This document shows, piece by piece, positions 9,234 through 17,608 of a DNA stretch of 64,000 nucleotides. The translations under genes were made by a program, and so were the position numbers. The notes beneath the pieces are model-generated. The model worked only from the letters and a program-made list of their open reading frames with translations, made no database searches and was not told the origin of the DNA. Source of the stretch: Agrobacterium arsenijevicii (GTDB lineage Bacteria > Pseudomonadota > Alphaproteobacteria > Rhizobiales > Rhizobiaceae); NCBI GenBank assembly GCA_000949895.1, contig JWIT01000001.1:391729-455728 (forward strand). Direction: 5' to 3'. The stretch's first letter is position 1. The number at the start of each line of letters is the position of its first letter.

Positions 9234-9419
9234 TTATGCGCTTTCCTTCGGCGTCAGAACCTGACGGCCGCGATACATACCGGTCTTCAGATCGATATGG
9301 TGCGGACGGCGCAGTTCGCCGGAGTTCTTGTCTTCAACGTAGGTCGAAGCCTTGAGACCGTCAGCCGAGCGGCGCATGCCACGCTTGGACGGGCTTGTTT
9401 TTCTTTTTGGTACAGCCAT
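9234..9419 (-). CDS. rpmF: 50S ribosomal protein L32
   Basis: 61 residues, starting [22 protein letters not shown], the highly conserved L32 N-terminus, and ending with a basic/Gly tail. It belongs to the large ribosomal subunit near the peptidyl transferase centre region. It stands alone here, with an upstream gap of 190 bp and a terminator downstream. The four-cysteine zinc site of some L32 proteins is absent, as is usual for the C-minus alphaproteobacterial form. Confidence 0.97.
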   Translation of the reverse strand: MAVPKRKTSPSKRGMRRSADGLKASTYVEDKNSGELRRPHHIDLKTGMYRGRQVLTPKESA

Positions 9420-9612
9420 TTTTGTTACTCCACTTTAGCGGCGAAACAACGTAACCGGCCAGAACCAAAGGCCGAATGTCGGGTGTCTCGATATCGGAAA
9501 TTTGGCGCGCTTATACATGCCCAAACGGGCTTTGACCAGCCCTGACGCGCATTTTTTCCGATTAAGCCGGATTGCTGCGACGAACGGGCGGCAAGCCTTT
9601 GCAAATCATGCC

Positions 9613-10332
9613 TCACTTCCTATCAAAAACGACGAGTTCCCTAAAGTGGTTCATGTCACGGAATTCACAGAAAGCTGGCGCCCGCATCTCGATTACAGGT
9701 GCTGCCGCGCGCAGTTTTTCCAGCTCCTCATCCAGCATCGCCTGCCAGCGCGGCAGGCACTCCGGATCGAACCAGCGCGTGACATAAGACAGCGTGATAT
9801 GGAACTGATAGCTGTCGTGATCGGGATGCCGATAACCGAAAGCTTCGGCAAATGTATCCCGCCACAGAGCAATAATCCGGTCATCTTCGGCAGTGGCACC
9901 CTTCAGCACCAAACCCGTCGGCCTGAGGCCAGTCACCTGCATATTGAAAGCCGGAAGAGCTGGAAAGTCCGCCAGACGATCACAATAATACTGCGTCATC
10001 GTATCGATCGACGTATCGAGCGGCATGTCTTCCGGCCAGTAGGGAGCCATGCGCCGGAACTCGATAATGCCCTGAAATACCGTCATATGCAGGCTGGAAA
10101 CCGGCGTGAAGGCGAGCTGCGATGCCTCGGGCATATCCAGAAAACGCTGGCGTGTCCCGATGATCGCGCTTTCGGTTTTCGACCCTTCAACGAGATGGCA
10201 GACCACGGTATTGCCCGGCTCGGGCAGGAATTCACCATCCGTGTTATAGCGGCTACCGAGATGGCGCGGCGGCTGATCGTGACTGGCGGCGGAAAAATAT
10301 TCCAGATCTTTTGAAACGAGCGGGGCGTGCAT
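9613..10332 (-). CDS. DUF1868 family protein (2H phosphoesterase-like fold)
   Basis: 239 residues. Two H-x-T motifs, LHMTVFQG near residue 100 and FHITLSYV near residue 180, are the paired catalytic signatures of the 2H phosphoesterase superfamily (2'-5' RNA ligase-like and cyclic phosphodiesterases). The rest (GNTVVCHLVEG, FNMQVTGLRPTGLVLKG) matches DUF1868 (PF08975) as I recall it. A role on RNA or nucleotide 2',3'-cyclic phosphates is a superfamily-level inference; the true substrate is unknown. It lies alone between polA and rpmF on the same strand. Confidence 0.8.
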   Translation of the reverse strand: MHAPLVSKDLEYFSAASHDQPPRHLGSRYNTDGEFLPEPGNTVVCHLVEGSKTESAIIGTRQRFLDMPEASQLAFTPVSSLHMTVFQGIIEFRRMAPYWPEDMPLDTSIDTMTQYYCDRLADFPALPAFNMQVTGLRPTGLVLKGATAEDDRIIALWRDTFAEAFGYRHPDHDSYQFHITLSYVTRWFDPECLPRWQAMLDEELEKLRAAAPVIEMRAPAFCEFRDMNHFRELVVFDRK

Positions 10333-10421
10333 GGGGAAACTCCTTTTGAGAGGTTTCCCCTAATCTGCGCACGCAACAAACCAATGACATCGGCCGATCG
10401 ATTAGCAGGCTGGCCGGCCGG

Positions 10422-13409
10422 TCAATGCGCCTCGTCCCAATTGTCGGCCGCACGCGCATCCACCTTGAGCGGCACCCTCATGGAAATCGCCGGCATGGCC
10501 GCATTTTCCATCACCGAGACGACGATGGGCAGGGTCTTTTCGATTTCCGCTTCCTCGACTTCGAAGATGAGTTCGTCATGCACCTGCAGCAGCATGCGGG
10601 CGGAAAGCTTTTCCGCCTCCAACGCCGGCTCGATACGGACCATCGCGCGGCGGATGATATCGGCCGCAGATCCCTGGATCGGCGCATTGATGGCCGCGCG
10701 TTCGTTGAAGGCTTTCATCGAGGGATTGGAGGAGCGGATTTCCGGATAATGGGCGCGGCGGCCGAAAATGGTTTCGACGTAGCCGTTCTCGCGGGCGAAA
10801 GCTTTGGTCGCTTCCATATAGTCGCGAATGCCGGGAAAACGCTCGAAATATTTCTTGATATACTCACCCGCTTCGGAGCGGGCGATGCTGAGCTGGTTGG
10901 CAAGGCCGAAAGCGGAAATACCGTAGATGATGCCGAAGTTGATGGCCTTGGCGCGGCGACGGACTTCCGAGGGCATGCCCTCCACCGGCACCCCGAACAT
11001 TTCCGATGCTGTCATCGCATGAATGTCGATGCCGTTTTCGAATGCGCTGCGAAGCTGCGGAATATCCGCAACATGGGCAAGCACGCGCAGTTCGATCTGG
11101 CTGTAGTCGGCGGAAAGAAGCTTGTGGCCGGGCGTGGAGATGAAAGCAGTGCGGATCTTGCGGCCTTCCGCTGTGCGCACCGGGATGTTCTGAAGGTTCG
11201 GCTCCGACGACGACAGACGCCCCGTCGTGGTGGAGGCCAGCGCGTAGGACGTATGCACCCGCTTCGTCTCAGGATGAACATAGCCGGGCAGCGCATCGGT
11301 ATAGGTCGATTTCAGCTTGGTCAGCTGCCGCCAGTCGACGATCTTGCGCGGCAACTCGGCACCTTCCGCCGCCAGATCTTCGAGAACCTGCGCCGATGTC
11401 GACCATTGGCCGGTCTTGGTTTTCGAGCCGCCCGGCAAACCCATCCGGCCGAACAGAATGTCGCCCAACTGCTTTGGCGACCCGATATTGAAACGCTCGC
11501 CCGCCAGTTGGTAGACTTCCTCTTCGAAGGCAGCTGCCTTCTGGGCCAGTTCGCCGGAGAGGCGCGACAGGATCTGCCGGTCCACGGTGATGCCACGCTC
11601 CTCCATATGCGCCAGTACAGGCACCAGAGGACGCTCCAGCCGTTCATAGACCTTGGTCAGCCGCTCGGCAGCAAGCCGGGGCTTCAGCACCATCCACAGC
11701 CGCAGGGTAACGTCAGCGTCTTCCGCAGCGTAAGCGGTCGCCTTGTCGATATCGACGAAATCGAAGGTGATGCTCGACTTGCCCGACCCCGCCACGTCCT
11801 TATAGGTGATCGGCGTGTGGCCCAGCCAGCGTTCGGACAACGTATCCATGCCATGCGTGGTCTTGCCGGCCTCCAGAACGTAGGAAATCAGCATGGTGTC
11901 GTCGAAACTCTGCATGACGACGCCGTGGCGCTTCATCAGCAGATAATCATATTTAAGGTTCTGCGCGATTTTCAGAACGGCTTCATCCTCAAGGAGGTCC
12001 TTCAGACGTTCCAGCGCCTCGGCAAACGGCACCTGGCCTTCAGCGAGCTTGATGCCATCGCTGAAAAGATCTCCACCGGAGCCGGTCTTGTGTGTGAGGG
12101 GAACATAGGCGGCACGGATATCGGTGCCCGAGGCGTCCTTGCCGTTATCGGCAATGGCCAGCGAAAAACCGACAAGTTCCGCCTGCATCGGGTCGAGCGA
12201 GGTCGTTTCCGTGTCGAAGGCGACGACGCCCGTTTCGCGAGCTGCTGCAACCCAGCGGTCCAGTTCCGCCAGGTCCCTGATCGTCGTATAGGCAGTTGTG
12301 TCGATCTTGGCGGCGGCGAATACCGTCTGCCGCGCCGTGGTCAGATCGGCAGGCGTACTGCCTTCCGCCGCCATCTTCCTTGCCGGAGCAACAGGCGAAG
12401 CCGATGCGCCGGCCGTTTCGTCAGCCGTGACAGCCACAGGCGATGCATCAAGGTCGGGACCATGGGCGTCAGCACCCCATTGCACCGGCACATTGGCAGG
12501 CTCGATGGCCGAGGCATCGCTATCCGTCGCTTCGGCAACCCGGCGCGTCAGCGTCGTGAATTCCATGGCCTTCAGGAAGGCAATGAGTTTCGGGCCGTTC
12601 TGCGGTTCAAGCACCAGCTCTTCCAGAGACTGCTGCAGCGGCACGTCGGTTCTGAGCGCCACGAGCTGTCGGGAAAGGCGGGCAAGCTCCGCATTGGCGA
12701 TGATGTTTTCGCGGCGCTTCTGCTGCTTGATTTCTCCCGCACGCGCCAGCAACGTATCGAGATCGCCGTATTCTTCGAGCAATTGCGCGGCTGTCTTCGG
12801 CCCGATGCCGGGAATACCAGGAACATTGTCGGTGGAATCGCCGGTCATCGCCTGAAGGTCGATCATTTTTTCCGGAGCCACGCCCCATTTTTCGACAACA
12901 TCGGGAACGCCGATCTGCTTGTCCTTCATGGCGTCGTACATATGCACATTGGCCGTGACGAGCTGCATCAGATCCTTGTCGGAAGAGATGATGGTGACGT
13001 CGGCGCCAATCGCCTCCGCCTGACGGGCGTAAGTGGCGATGATATCGTCCGCCTCAAAGCCTTCCGTTTCGATGCAGGGAAGGTTGAAGGCCCGGGTCGC
13101 CTCGCGGATCAGGCCGAATTGCGGCACCAGATCCTCCGGCGGCGCGGTGCGGTTGGCCTTGTAGAGATCGTAAAGTTCATTGCGGAAGGTTTTCGACGAA
13201 TAGTCGAAAATCACGGCAAAATGCGTGGGCGTGACGCCGACATCGGTATTGCGCGCATCCTTCAAGAGCTTCCACAACATGTTGCAGAAGCCGGAAACGG
13301 CGTTGACCGGCAGCCCATCCGACTTGCGGTTCAGCGGCGGAATGGCATGGAACGCCCGGAAGATGAAACCGGAACCGTCAACGAGGAAGAGATGATCGCC
13401 TTTTTTCAT
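10422..13409 (-). CDS. polA: DNA polymerase I
   Basis: 995 residues from the ATG at 13409 (MKKGDHLFLVDGSGFIFRAF), the usual PolA start; longer readings have no support. The 5'-3' exonuclease domain covers about residues 1-300. An Ala/Pro-rich linker follows. The 3'-5' exonuclease is probably active, since the metal-binding DTE is kept (VVAFDTETTSLDP). The polymerase domain has motif A (SADYSQIELRVLAH), motif B (RRRAKAINFGIIYGISAFGL) and motif C (LQVHDELIFEV). It fills repair gaps and removes primers. A regulatory RNA gene lies upstream on the opposite strand. Confidence 0.98.
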   Translation of the reverse strand: MKKGDHLFLVDGSGFIFRAFHAIPPLNRKSDGLPVNAVSGFCNMLWKLLKDARNTDVGVTPTHFAVIFDYSSKTFRNELYDLYKANRTAPPEDLVPQFGLIREATRAFNLPCIETEGFEADDIIATYARQAEAIGADVTIISSDKDLMQLVTANVHMYDAMKDKQIGVPDVVEKWGVAPEKMIDLQAMTGDSTDNVPGIPGIGPKTAAQLLEEYGDLDTLLARAGEIKQQKRRENIIANAELARLSRQLVALRTDVPLQQSLEELVLEPQNGPKLIAFLKAMEFTTLTRRVAEATDSDASAIEPANVPVQWGADAHGPDLDASPVAVTADETAGASASPVAPARKMAAEGSTPADLTTARQTVFAAAKIDTTAYTTIRDLAELDRWVAAARETGVVAFDTETTSLDPMQAELVGFSLAIADNGKDASGTDIRAAYVPLTHKTGSGGDLFSDGIKLAEGQVPFAEALERLKDLLEDEAVLKIAQNLKYDYLLMKRHGVVMQSFDDTMLISYVLEAGKTTHGMDTLSERWLGHTPITYKDVAGSGKSSITFDFVDIDKATAYAAEDADVTLRLWMVLKPRLAAERLTKVYERLERPLVPVLAHMEERGITVDRQILSRLSGELAQKAAAFEEEVYQLAGERFNIGSPKQLGDILFGRMGLPGGSKTKTGQWSTSAQVLEDLAAEGAELPRKIVDWRQLTKLKSTYTDALPGYVHPETKRVHTSYALASTTTGRLSSSEPNLQNIPVRTAEGRKIRTAFISTPGHKLLSADYSQIELRVLAHVADIPQLRSAFENGIDIHAMTASEMFGVPVEGMPSEVRRRAKAINFGIIYGISAFGLANQLSIARSEAGEYIKKYFERFPGIRDYMEATKAFARENGYVETIFGRRAHYPEIRSSNPSMKAFNERAAINAPIQGSAADIIRRAMVRIEPALEAEKLSARMLLQVHDELIFEVEEAEIEKTLPIVVSVMENAAMPAISMRVPLKVDARAADNWDEAH

Positions 13410-13544
13410 GGCGATATGGATAGCGCGGGGCCGTTTTGACGTCCACAGAAAGTTCAAACAACGCACCGCAAAGCGCATGAGGCTAAGCGGCTGGAGGGGC
13501 CTGAAAAATTCACCCCAACCTTACGAATTTGTAATAGATTTTCC

Positions 13545-13573
13545 CTTGAAAAGCCGCATTTGCAGACACATTT
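13545..13573 (+). promoter_or_regulatory. Putative promoter of the polA-marR intergenic RNA
   Basis: CTTGAA (13545-13550) is a good alphaproteobacterial -35 box. Seventeen bases later ACATTT (13568-13573) is a poor -10. Initiation would fall near 13578-13582, just before the first stem of the RNA. Confidence 0.4.
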
Positions 13574-13577
13574 CTTA

Positions 13578-13726
13578 GTGGACGGCGCCTGATCACGCCG
13601 TAGTCTGATTGTAGGCTCGTCCCCCGCCGCATCAGACCGGACAAAGGCCTTTCCCCCCTCTCCGGGCCTTTGTCCTCCTATATGACCGCCATGGCCGTCC
13701 CCTCCCGGCCATGGCGGTTTTATTTT
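13578..13726 (+). ncRNA. ecpR1: Small regulatory RNA in the polA-marR gap (EcpR1-like)
   Basis: About 149 nt with four consecutive hairpins and no reading frame. Stem 1 is ACGGCG/CGCCGT (13582-13601). Stem 2 is GTCTGAT/ATCAGAC (13603-13637), with a C-rich loop. Stem 3 is GGACAAAGGCC/GGCCTTTGTCC (13639-13675), with loop TTTCCCCCCTCTCCG. The last is a terminator, CCGCCATGGCCG/CGGCCATGGCGG plus T run (13685-13726). The pyrimidine-rich loops could pair with ribosome-binding sites. In Sinorhizobium the cell-cycle sRNA EcpR1 lies between polA and a marR-type gene, as I recall; the position here is the same. Exact ends and the homology are inferred. Confidence 0.75.
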
Positions 13727-13751
13727 GTGCCGGGTTCTGACTGGCATAAAC

Positions 13752-13765
13752 ATATCATGCGATAT
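13752..13765. promoter_or_regulatory. Inverted repeat upstream of the marR gene, candidate operator
   Basis: ATATC-ATGC-GATAT, 5-bp arms, about 60 bp before the MarR-family start codon and directly after the sRNA terminator. MarR proteins often bind such short AT-rich palindromes in their own promoters. No further support. Confidence 0.35.
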
Positions 13766-13824
13766 ATATCCCACTATCGAAATTGCGCGGATTGCGCTGG
13801 CCACGATGCCTGACGGATGGACGA

Positions 13825-14259
13825 ATGGGTTTTTCCCGCGACGAATCGGCAATCTATCTCGCTGCGAAAATGGCGAGGGAATTCACCATGGCGCTCCAGA
13901 AGCGAGCCGCGGCGCTGGGGTTTTCCCCCGGACAATTCCCCATCCTCGTTGAACTGTGGCATGAGGAGGGGCTGACACAACGGCAACTGCTGGATAGAAT
14001 CGACGTCGAACAGGCGACGCTTGCCAACACACTTTCCCGCATGGAGCGCGACGGGCTGATCGTCCGCAAATCCCATCCAAGCGATCGCCGTGCGCAGATC
14101 ATCGAACTGACCCAGCGCGGCAGGGATCTGGAAGCGAACGCCATTGCCGCCTCCGAGGCCACCGAAGACGCGCTGCTGACGGATTTCCGGCGCTTCGAAA
14201 AGCAGCTTCTGCTGGAATATATGCGCCGGGCGATCGACCGCGCCAAAAAAGCGAAATAG
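13825..14259 (+). CDS. MarR family transcriptional regulator
   Basis: 144 residues from the ATG at 13825 (MGFSRDESAIYLAAKMAREF). An in-frame TTG at 13783 would add 14 residues of poor quality. The winged helix-turn-helix is clear: LTQRQLLDRIDVEQATLANTL as the recognition region, then the wing VRKSHPSDRRAQIIELTQRG, which holds the family's DxRxx motif. MarR dimers usually repress nearby genes until a small aromatic ligand binds. No efflux or catabolic target lies beside it; the neighbours are an sRNA and an M20 peptidase. Confidence 0.9.
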   Translation: MGFSRDESAIYLAAKMAREFTMALQKRAAALGFSPGQFPILVELWHEEGLTQRQLLDRIDVEQATLANTLSRMERDGLIVRKSHPSDRRAQIIELTQRGRDLEANAIAASEATEDALLTDFRRFEKQLLLEYMRRAIDRAKKAK

Positions 14260-14340
14260 CATTTACAACTCGGAAACTGCTCTTTCCTTGCTCTTGAGCC
14301 TTTCATCGCCAAAAGGTTCCAGGGTTTTGTTTCCACGCAG

Positions 14341-14380
14341 TTTCGGACGGAAAACCACTTCGCACTTTTCCTGAACTGCT
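14341..14380. repeat. Dispersed intergenic repeat, copy 1
   Basis: TTTCGGACGGAAAACCACTT followed by CGCACTTTTCCTG. It matches the core found in the gaps at 23428, 23489, 42555 and 56188 (see findings). Confidence 0.6.
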
Positions 14381-14504
14381 TTATCGTTCCGGCGGCTGCG
14401 CGTTTGCCGATTCAACGACACGTCAGCCCCTTGTTCCCACGCGATGCCCGATGCCCGGATCTTTCGTCCATCGCCGGGTTACGACAGACATGACAGGATC
14501 AGCG

Positions 14505-15896
14505 ATGACAGACGTTTCCCCCATTCTTTCCACGGCCGACGACAACCTTACCTCCAGCCTCGAGCGACTGTTCGAACTTGTGCGCATCCCATCGATTTCC
14601 ACGGACCCTGCCTACAAGGCAGAGTGCCGCAAGGCGGCGGAATGGCTGGTCAGAACGCTTACCTCCCTGGGCTTTGAGGCCTCTGTTCGCGATACGGCCG
14701 GCCATCCGATGGTGGTGGCGCATCACGATGCGGCGACAAAAGACGCGCCGCATGTGCTTTTCTACGGCCATTACGACGTGCAGCCGGTCGATCCGCTCAA
14801 TCTCTGGGAAAACGATCCGTTCGAACCGGCCGTGAAAGATATCGGCGGCGGCCGGCAGGTGATCACCGGGCGTGGAACGGCTGATGACAAGGGTCAGTTG
14901 ATGACCTTCGTGGAAGCCTGCCGGGCCTATAAGGCAGTCAATGGCAGTCTGCCCGTGCGCGTCACCATTCTTTTCGAGGGCGAGGAAGAATCCGGTTCGC
15001 CCTCGCTGAAGCCGTTCCTCGACGCCAATGCCGATGAGCTGAAGGCCGATTATGCACTGGTATGCGATACCAGCATGTGGGACCGCGATACGCCCGCCAT
15101 CGCCGCCGCCCTTCGCGGCCTGGTCGGCGAGGAAATCACAATCACGGCGGCCGACCGCGACCTGCATTCGGGCCTTTTCGGTGGTGCGGCCGCAAATCCC
15201 ATTCACATCCTGACCGATATTCTCGCCGGTCTGCATGACGAGACCGGCCGCGTGACGCTTGCCGGCTTTTACGACGGCGTGGAGGAAACCCCGGCCAACA
15301 TCAAGGCCTCCTGGGAGACACTCGGCCGCACCGCCGAAGCCTTCCTCGGTGAAGTCGGCCTCTCGGTTCCCTCAGGCGAAAAGGGCCGCTCCGTGCTGGA
15401 GCAGACCTGGGCGCGACCAACGGCGGAAGTCAACGGCATCATCGGCGGTTATACCGGCGACGGTTTCAAGACCGTGATCGCGGCCAAAGCGTCTGCCAAA
15501 GTGTCCTTCCGTCTTGTCGGAGAGCAGGATCCCAAAGCGGTTCGCGAGAGCTTCCGGAACTATGTCCGCTCGAAAATCCCCGCCGATTGCTCCGTGGAAT
15601 TTCACGAACATGGCGGATCGCCGGCCATCCAGCTTTCCTATGATTCACCGGTGCTGACAAAGGCCAAAAACGCTCTTTCGGATGAGTGGCCGAAGCCCGC
15701 CGTCGTGATCGGCATGGGAGGTTCGATCCCGATCGTCGGTGATTTCCAGAAGATGCTGGGCATGGATTCGCTGCTCGTCGGCTTCGGTCTTACCGACGAC
15801 CGCATTCATTCGCCGAATGAAAAATATGACCTGCAATCCTTCCACAAGGGCATCCGCTCCTGGGTGCGCATTCTCGACGCACTGGCGACGAAGTAA
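14505..15896 (+). CDS. M20 family metallopeptidase (dipeptidase)
   Basis: 463 residues from the ATG at 14505 (MTDVSPILSTADDNL), with AGGA upstream; two earlier in-frame ATGs are less likely. The metal ligands of the M20/ArgE/DapE/carnosinase family are visible: H in LFYGHYDVQPVDP, D in GRGTADDKGQ, the catalytic and bridging E-E in EGEEESGSPS, D in LVCDTSMW, and a C-terminal H in RIHSPNEKYD. A dimerisation domain sits between. It is a cytosolic zinc peptidase of the dipeptidase subgroup; the exact substrate is unknown. A strong terminator follows. Confidence 0.9.
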   Translation: MTDVSPILSTADDNLTSSLERLFELVRIPSISTDPAYKAECRKAAEWLVRTLTSLGFEASVRDTAGHPMVVAHHDAATKDAPHVLFYGHYDVQPVDPLNLWENDPFEPAVKDIGGGRQVITGRGTADDKGQLMTFVEACRAYKAVNGSLPVRVTILFEGEEESGSPSLKPFLDANADELKADYALVCDTSMWDRDTPAIAAALRGLVGEEITITAADRDLHSGLFGGAAANPIHILTDILAGLHDETGRVTLAGFYDGVEETPANIKASWETLGRTAEAFLGEVGLSVPSGEKGRSVLEQTWARPTAEVNGIIGGYTGDGFKTVIAAKASAKVSFRLVGEQDPKAVRESFRNYVRSKIPADCSVEFHEHGGSPAIQLSYDSPVLTKAKNALSDEWPKPAVVIGMGGSIPIVGDFQKMLGMDSLLVGFGLTDDRIHSPNEKYDLQSFHKGIRSWVRILDALATK

Positions 15897-15903
15897 TCAA
15901 AAA

Positions 15904-15942
15904 AAGAGGAGGCGCCAGTCACCCGGCGCCTCCTCTTCTTTT
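15904..15942. terminator. Terminator after the M20 peptidase gene
   Basis: 13-bp stem AAGAGGAGGCGCC / GGCGCCTCCTCTT with T runs on the + strand (TTCTTTTC) and on the - strand (TTTTTTTGA). It ends the peptidase transcript and could also stop any leftward transcript from the next gap. Confidence 0.88.
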
Positions 15943-16247
15943 CTGTGTTAACCGCCAAAAACAAAAAGGCCGGGCAAGCCCGACCTTTCCATCCGTTTTC
16001 CGTCAGTGCCAGTACATCCGTGGTCAAAGCGTTCAAACGGTCTGATGCTCCAGAGCGCGCCAACATCGTCGACGCTGCTTTCACAATCAGGATCGGCTGC
16101 TTTGGTTAATCTTTGGTTAACACAACAGCAGCGGCACTTTCAAAAGTACCAGCCTGACAATTCCCGTGCGGAGCACTGTTGAACCCTATATTGGTATGCA
16201 CCCCTGCTTTTTCAAGACCGGCCGACTCTGGCGCATCTTCCAAAAGA
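15943..16247. other. Intergenic gap of about 300 bp with an orphan leftward terminator
   Basis: No convincing gene. The hairpin AAGGTCGGGC/GCCCGGCCTT followed by a T run on the - strand (15966-15990) is an intrinsic terminator for leftward transcription, yet the only leftward gene upstream (the cold-shock gene) already has its own terminator at 16248. A short leftward transcript starting between 16240 and 16000 is therefore possible. A 13-base segment CACGGATGTACTG on the - strand, near 16010-16022, recurs beside the terminator at 44.9 kb. Confidence 0.5.
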
Positions 16248-16273
16248 AAAAGGCCGGAAAAATCCGGCCTTTC
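16248..16273 (-). terminator. Terminator of the cold-shock gene
   Basis: Stem AAAGGCCGGA / TCCGGCCTTT with a short A-rich loop; on the - strand it is followed by TTTTTCTTTT. It lies about 40 bp past the cold-shock gene stop. Confidence 0.88.
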
Positions 16274-16311
16274 ATATTCATGCGAGTGACCCGTTCAGGC
16301 CAGGCCGCTTA

Positions 16312-16521
16312 TCAGGAAGCGACGAGGTCGCCTGCGGACATCTTGCCCGAGCGGCGGTCCTGCGTCAGCTCGTAGGAGAGCTTCTGACCGTCGTTGAGGG
16401 AGGTCATGCCAGCGCGCTCAACAGCAGAGATGTGAACGAATACGTCCTGCGAACCGTCGTCAGGCTGAATGAAGCCGTAGCCCTTGGTTGCGTTGAACCA
16501 CTTTACTGTACCAGTCGCCAT
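16312..16521 (-). CDS. cspA: Cold-shock protein, CspA family
   Basis: 69 residues from the ATG at 16521, preceded by GGAAGGA. It is a single cold-shock domain: [20 protein letters not shown] contains RNP-1 (KGYGFI), and [13 protein letters not shown] contains RNP-2 (VFVHI). Such proteins bind single-stranded RNA and melt structures, in the cold or constitutively. The long 5' region up to the NfeR1-type RNA may include a structured leader. Rhizobia have several csp paralogues, so the symbol marks family, not orthology. Confidence 0.95.
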   Translation of the reverse strand: MATGTVKWFNATKGYGFIQPDDGSQDVFVHISAVERAGMTSLNDGQKLSYELTQDRRSGKMSAGDLVAS

Positions 16522-16761
16522 AACGATTTCCTTCCGTTGGCAAATTGTATTTGCACTGCGCGCAGTGCGGTCTTGGGTCGAATTTGAAGGAAAGATCGTC
16601 GTGTGCACCTAAAAAAAGGCGCCGAAGCTCTGGTCGTCAAACAAATATCGATGCGCGAACACCTAGGTTGGAAGGGGCCGAAAGTCAAGTTTCTTTGAAA
16701 AAGCCCGGCGATTTTGTGAACGGTCGGCAAATAAAAGTCGCGGGAAACAAGGCCTTAAATA

Positions 16762-16885
16762 GCAAAAACCCGGCGCGGGAGGAGGTGCGCCGGGTTCTTG
16801 AAACTGACTGACAATTGGGAGGAGGAGTATTGTCAGTCCAATCGGGCGACGCTGGGAGGAGGAGTGCGTCGCTTCGATGGTTTGA
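16762..16885 (-). ncRNA. nfeR1: Small regulatory RNA with three anti-Shine-Dalgarno loops (alpha-r14 / NfeR1 type)
   Basis: Read leftward, three hairpins each expose the same loop core CCTCCTCCC. Stem 1 is GCGACGC/GCGTCGC (16846-16872), stem 2 GACTGACAAT/ATTGTCAGTC (16806-16838), and stem 3 AACCCGGCGC/GCGCCGGGTT (16767-16796). Stem 3 is followed by TTTTT, so it is also the terminator. Three identical anti-SD loops in one RNA of about 120 nt are the signature of the rhizobial alpha-r14 family (Smr14C2/NfeR1 in S. meliloti), which base-pairs with ribosome-binding sites of transporter and other mRNAs. The 5' end is estimated; no promoter was assigned. Confidence 0.88.
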
Positions 16886-17001
16886 ACATACAGGATATCA
16901 GCTCAAAAAACAGACGCTTCATCGCAGCGCAGCATTGCGCAAAATGCATAGCTATTTCTCGACACCTTGCGGCCTCTCCGCATACCGCCTAATAAATACG
17001 C

Positions 17002-17460
17002 ATGTCGATCGAATCTGTCAGAGCCTTTTTTACCGAGAATTCGCCCGAAGTGACCGTTATCGAAACGGAAACGAGTTCGGCGACGGTCGCGCTGGCTGCC
17101 GAAGCGCACGGCGTCGACCCCGACCAGATCGCCAAAACGATTTGCCTGAAGGCGGGCGAAACCATCCTCCTCGTTGTCGCCGCCGGTACGAAACGGCTCG
17201 ACAACCGTAAATTCCGCGATCACTTCGGGGCTAAGCCGCGCATGCTGGGGCCGGAAGAGGTTGTTGCGGTGACCAGCCACCCCGTCGGCGGCGTGTGCCC
17301 TTTCGGGTTGCCCTCACCGCTTCCGGTGTTTTGCGACATTTCCCTGAAAAACTATCCCGAGGTGGTTCCGGCCGCGGGCGCGACAAATGCGGCTGTGAGG
17401 ATTTCGCCTGATATGATGGCGCAGCTGACGGGCGCGGAATGGGTCGACGTCTGCCAATGA
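17002..17460 (+). CDS. YbaK/EbsC family aminoacyl-tRNA deacylase
   Basis: 152 residues, a single YbaK domain (PF04073). Motifs include QIAKTICLKAGETILLVVAAGTKRLDNRK, with the conserved K-T-[IL] and Gly-rich strands, and GGVCPFGLPSPLPVFCD, the conserved GGxxP/G loop. Family members hydrolyse mischarged tRNA (Cys-tRNAPro and relatives) in trans; many of the free-standing YbaK-like proteins in this lineage remain uncharacterised. It stands alone, with a hairpin after its stop. Confidence 0.88.
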   Translation: MSIESVRAFFTENSPEVTVIETETSSATVALAAEAHGVDPDQIAKTICLKAGETILLVVAAGTKRLDNRKFRDHFGAKPRMLGPEEVVAVTSHPVGGVCPFGLPSPLPVFCDISLKNYPEVVPAAGATNAAVRISPDMMAQLTGAEWVDVCQ

Positions 17461-17474
17461 CGCCGATTTGATCC

Positions 17475-17494
17475 GGCGGGGACTTAACCCCGCC
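17475..17494 (+). terminator. Hairpin after the YbaK-family gene
   Basis: Stem GGCGGGG / CCCCGCC with a short loop, 15 bp past the stop and followed by TTAAATT. The weak T run makes it a probable but leaky terminator. Confidence 0.6.
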
Positions 17495-17608
17495 TTAAAT
17501 TGCCGCATTTAAACTCTTCATCCTGGATTAAGGATCGCGCAGGCATAGAAGCCTGAAGCCCACACGGGTGCGCATAGTTTCGCGAATATAAGGAGCGACT
17601 TCGGCTGT

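Noticed and set aside
10425..13439. A 1004-codon open frame on the + strand over polA
   Set aside because: Complement of the polA frame; polA has all family motifs and this frame has none.
16806..16885. Repeated GGGAGGAGGAG units as a possible CRISPR or tandem repeat
   Set aside because: The repeats are the loops of three different stems in one small RNA; there are no uniform repeats and spacers.
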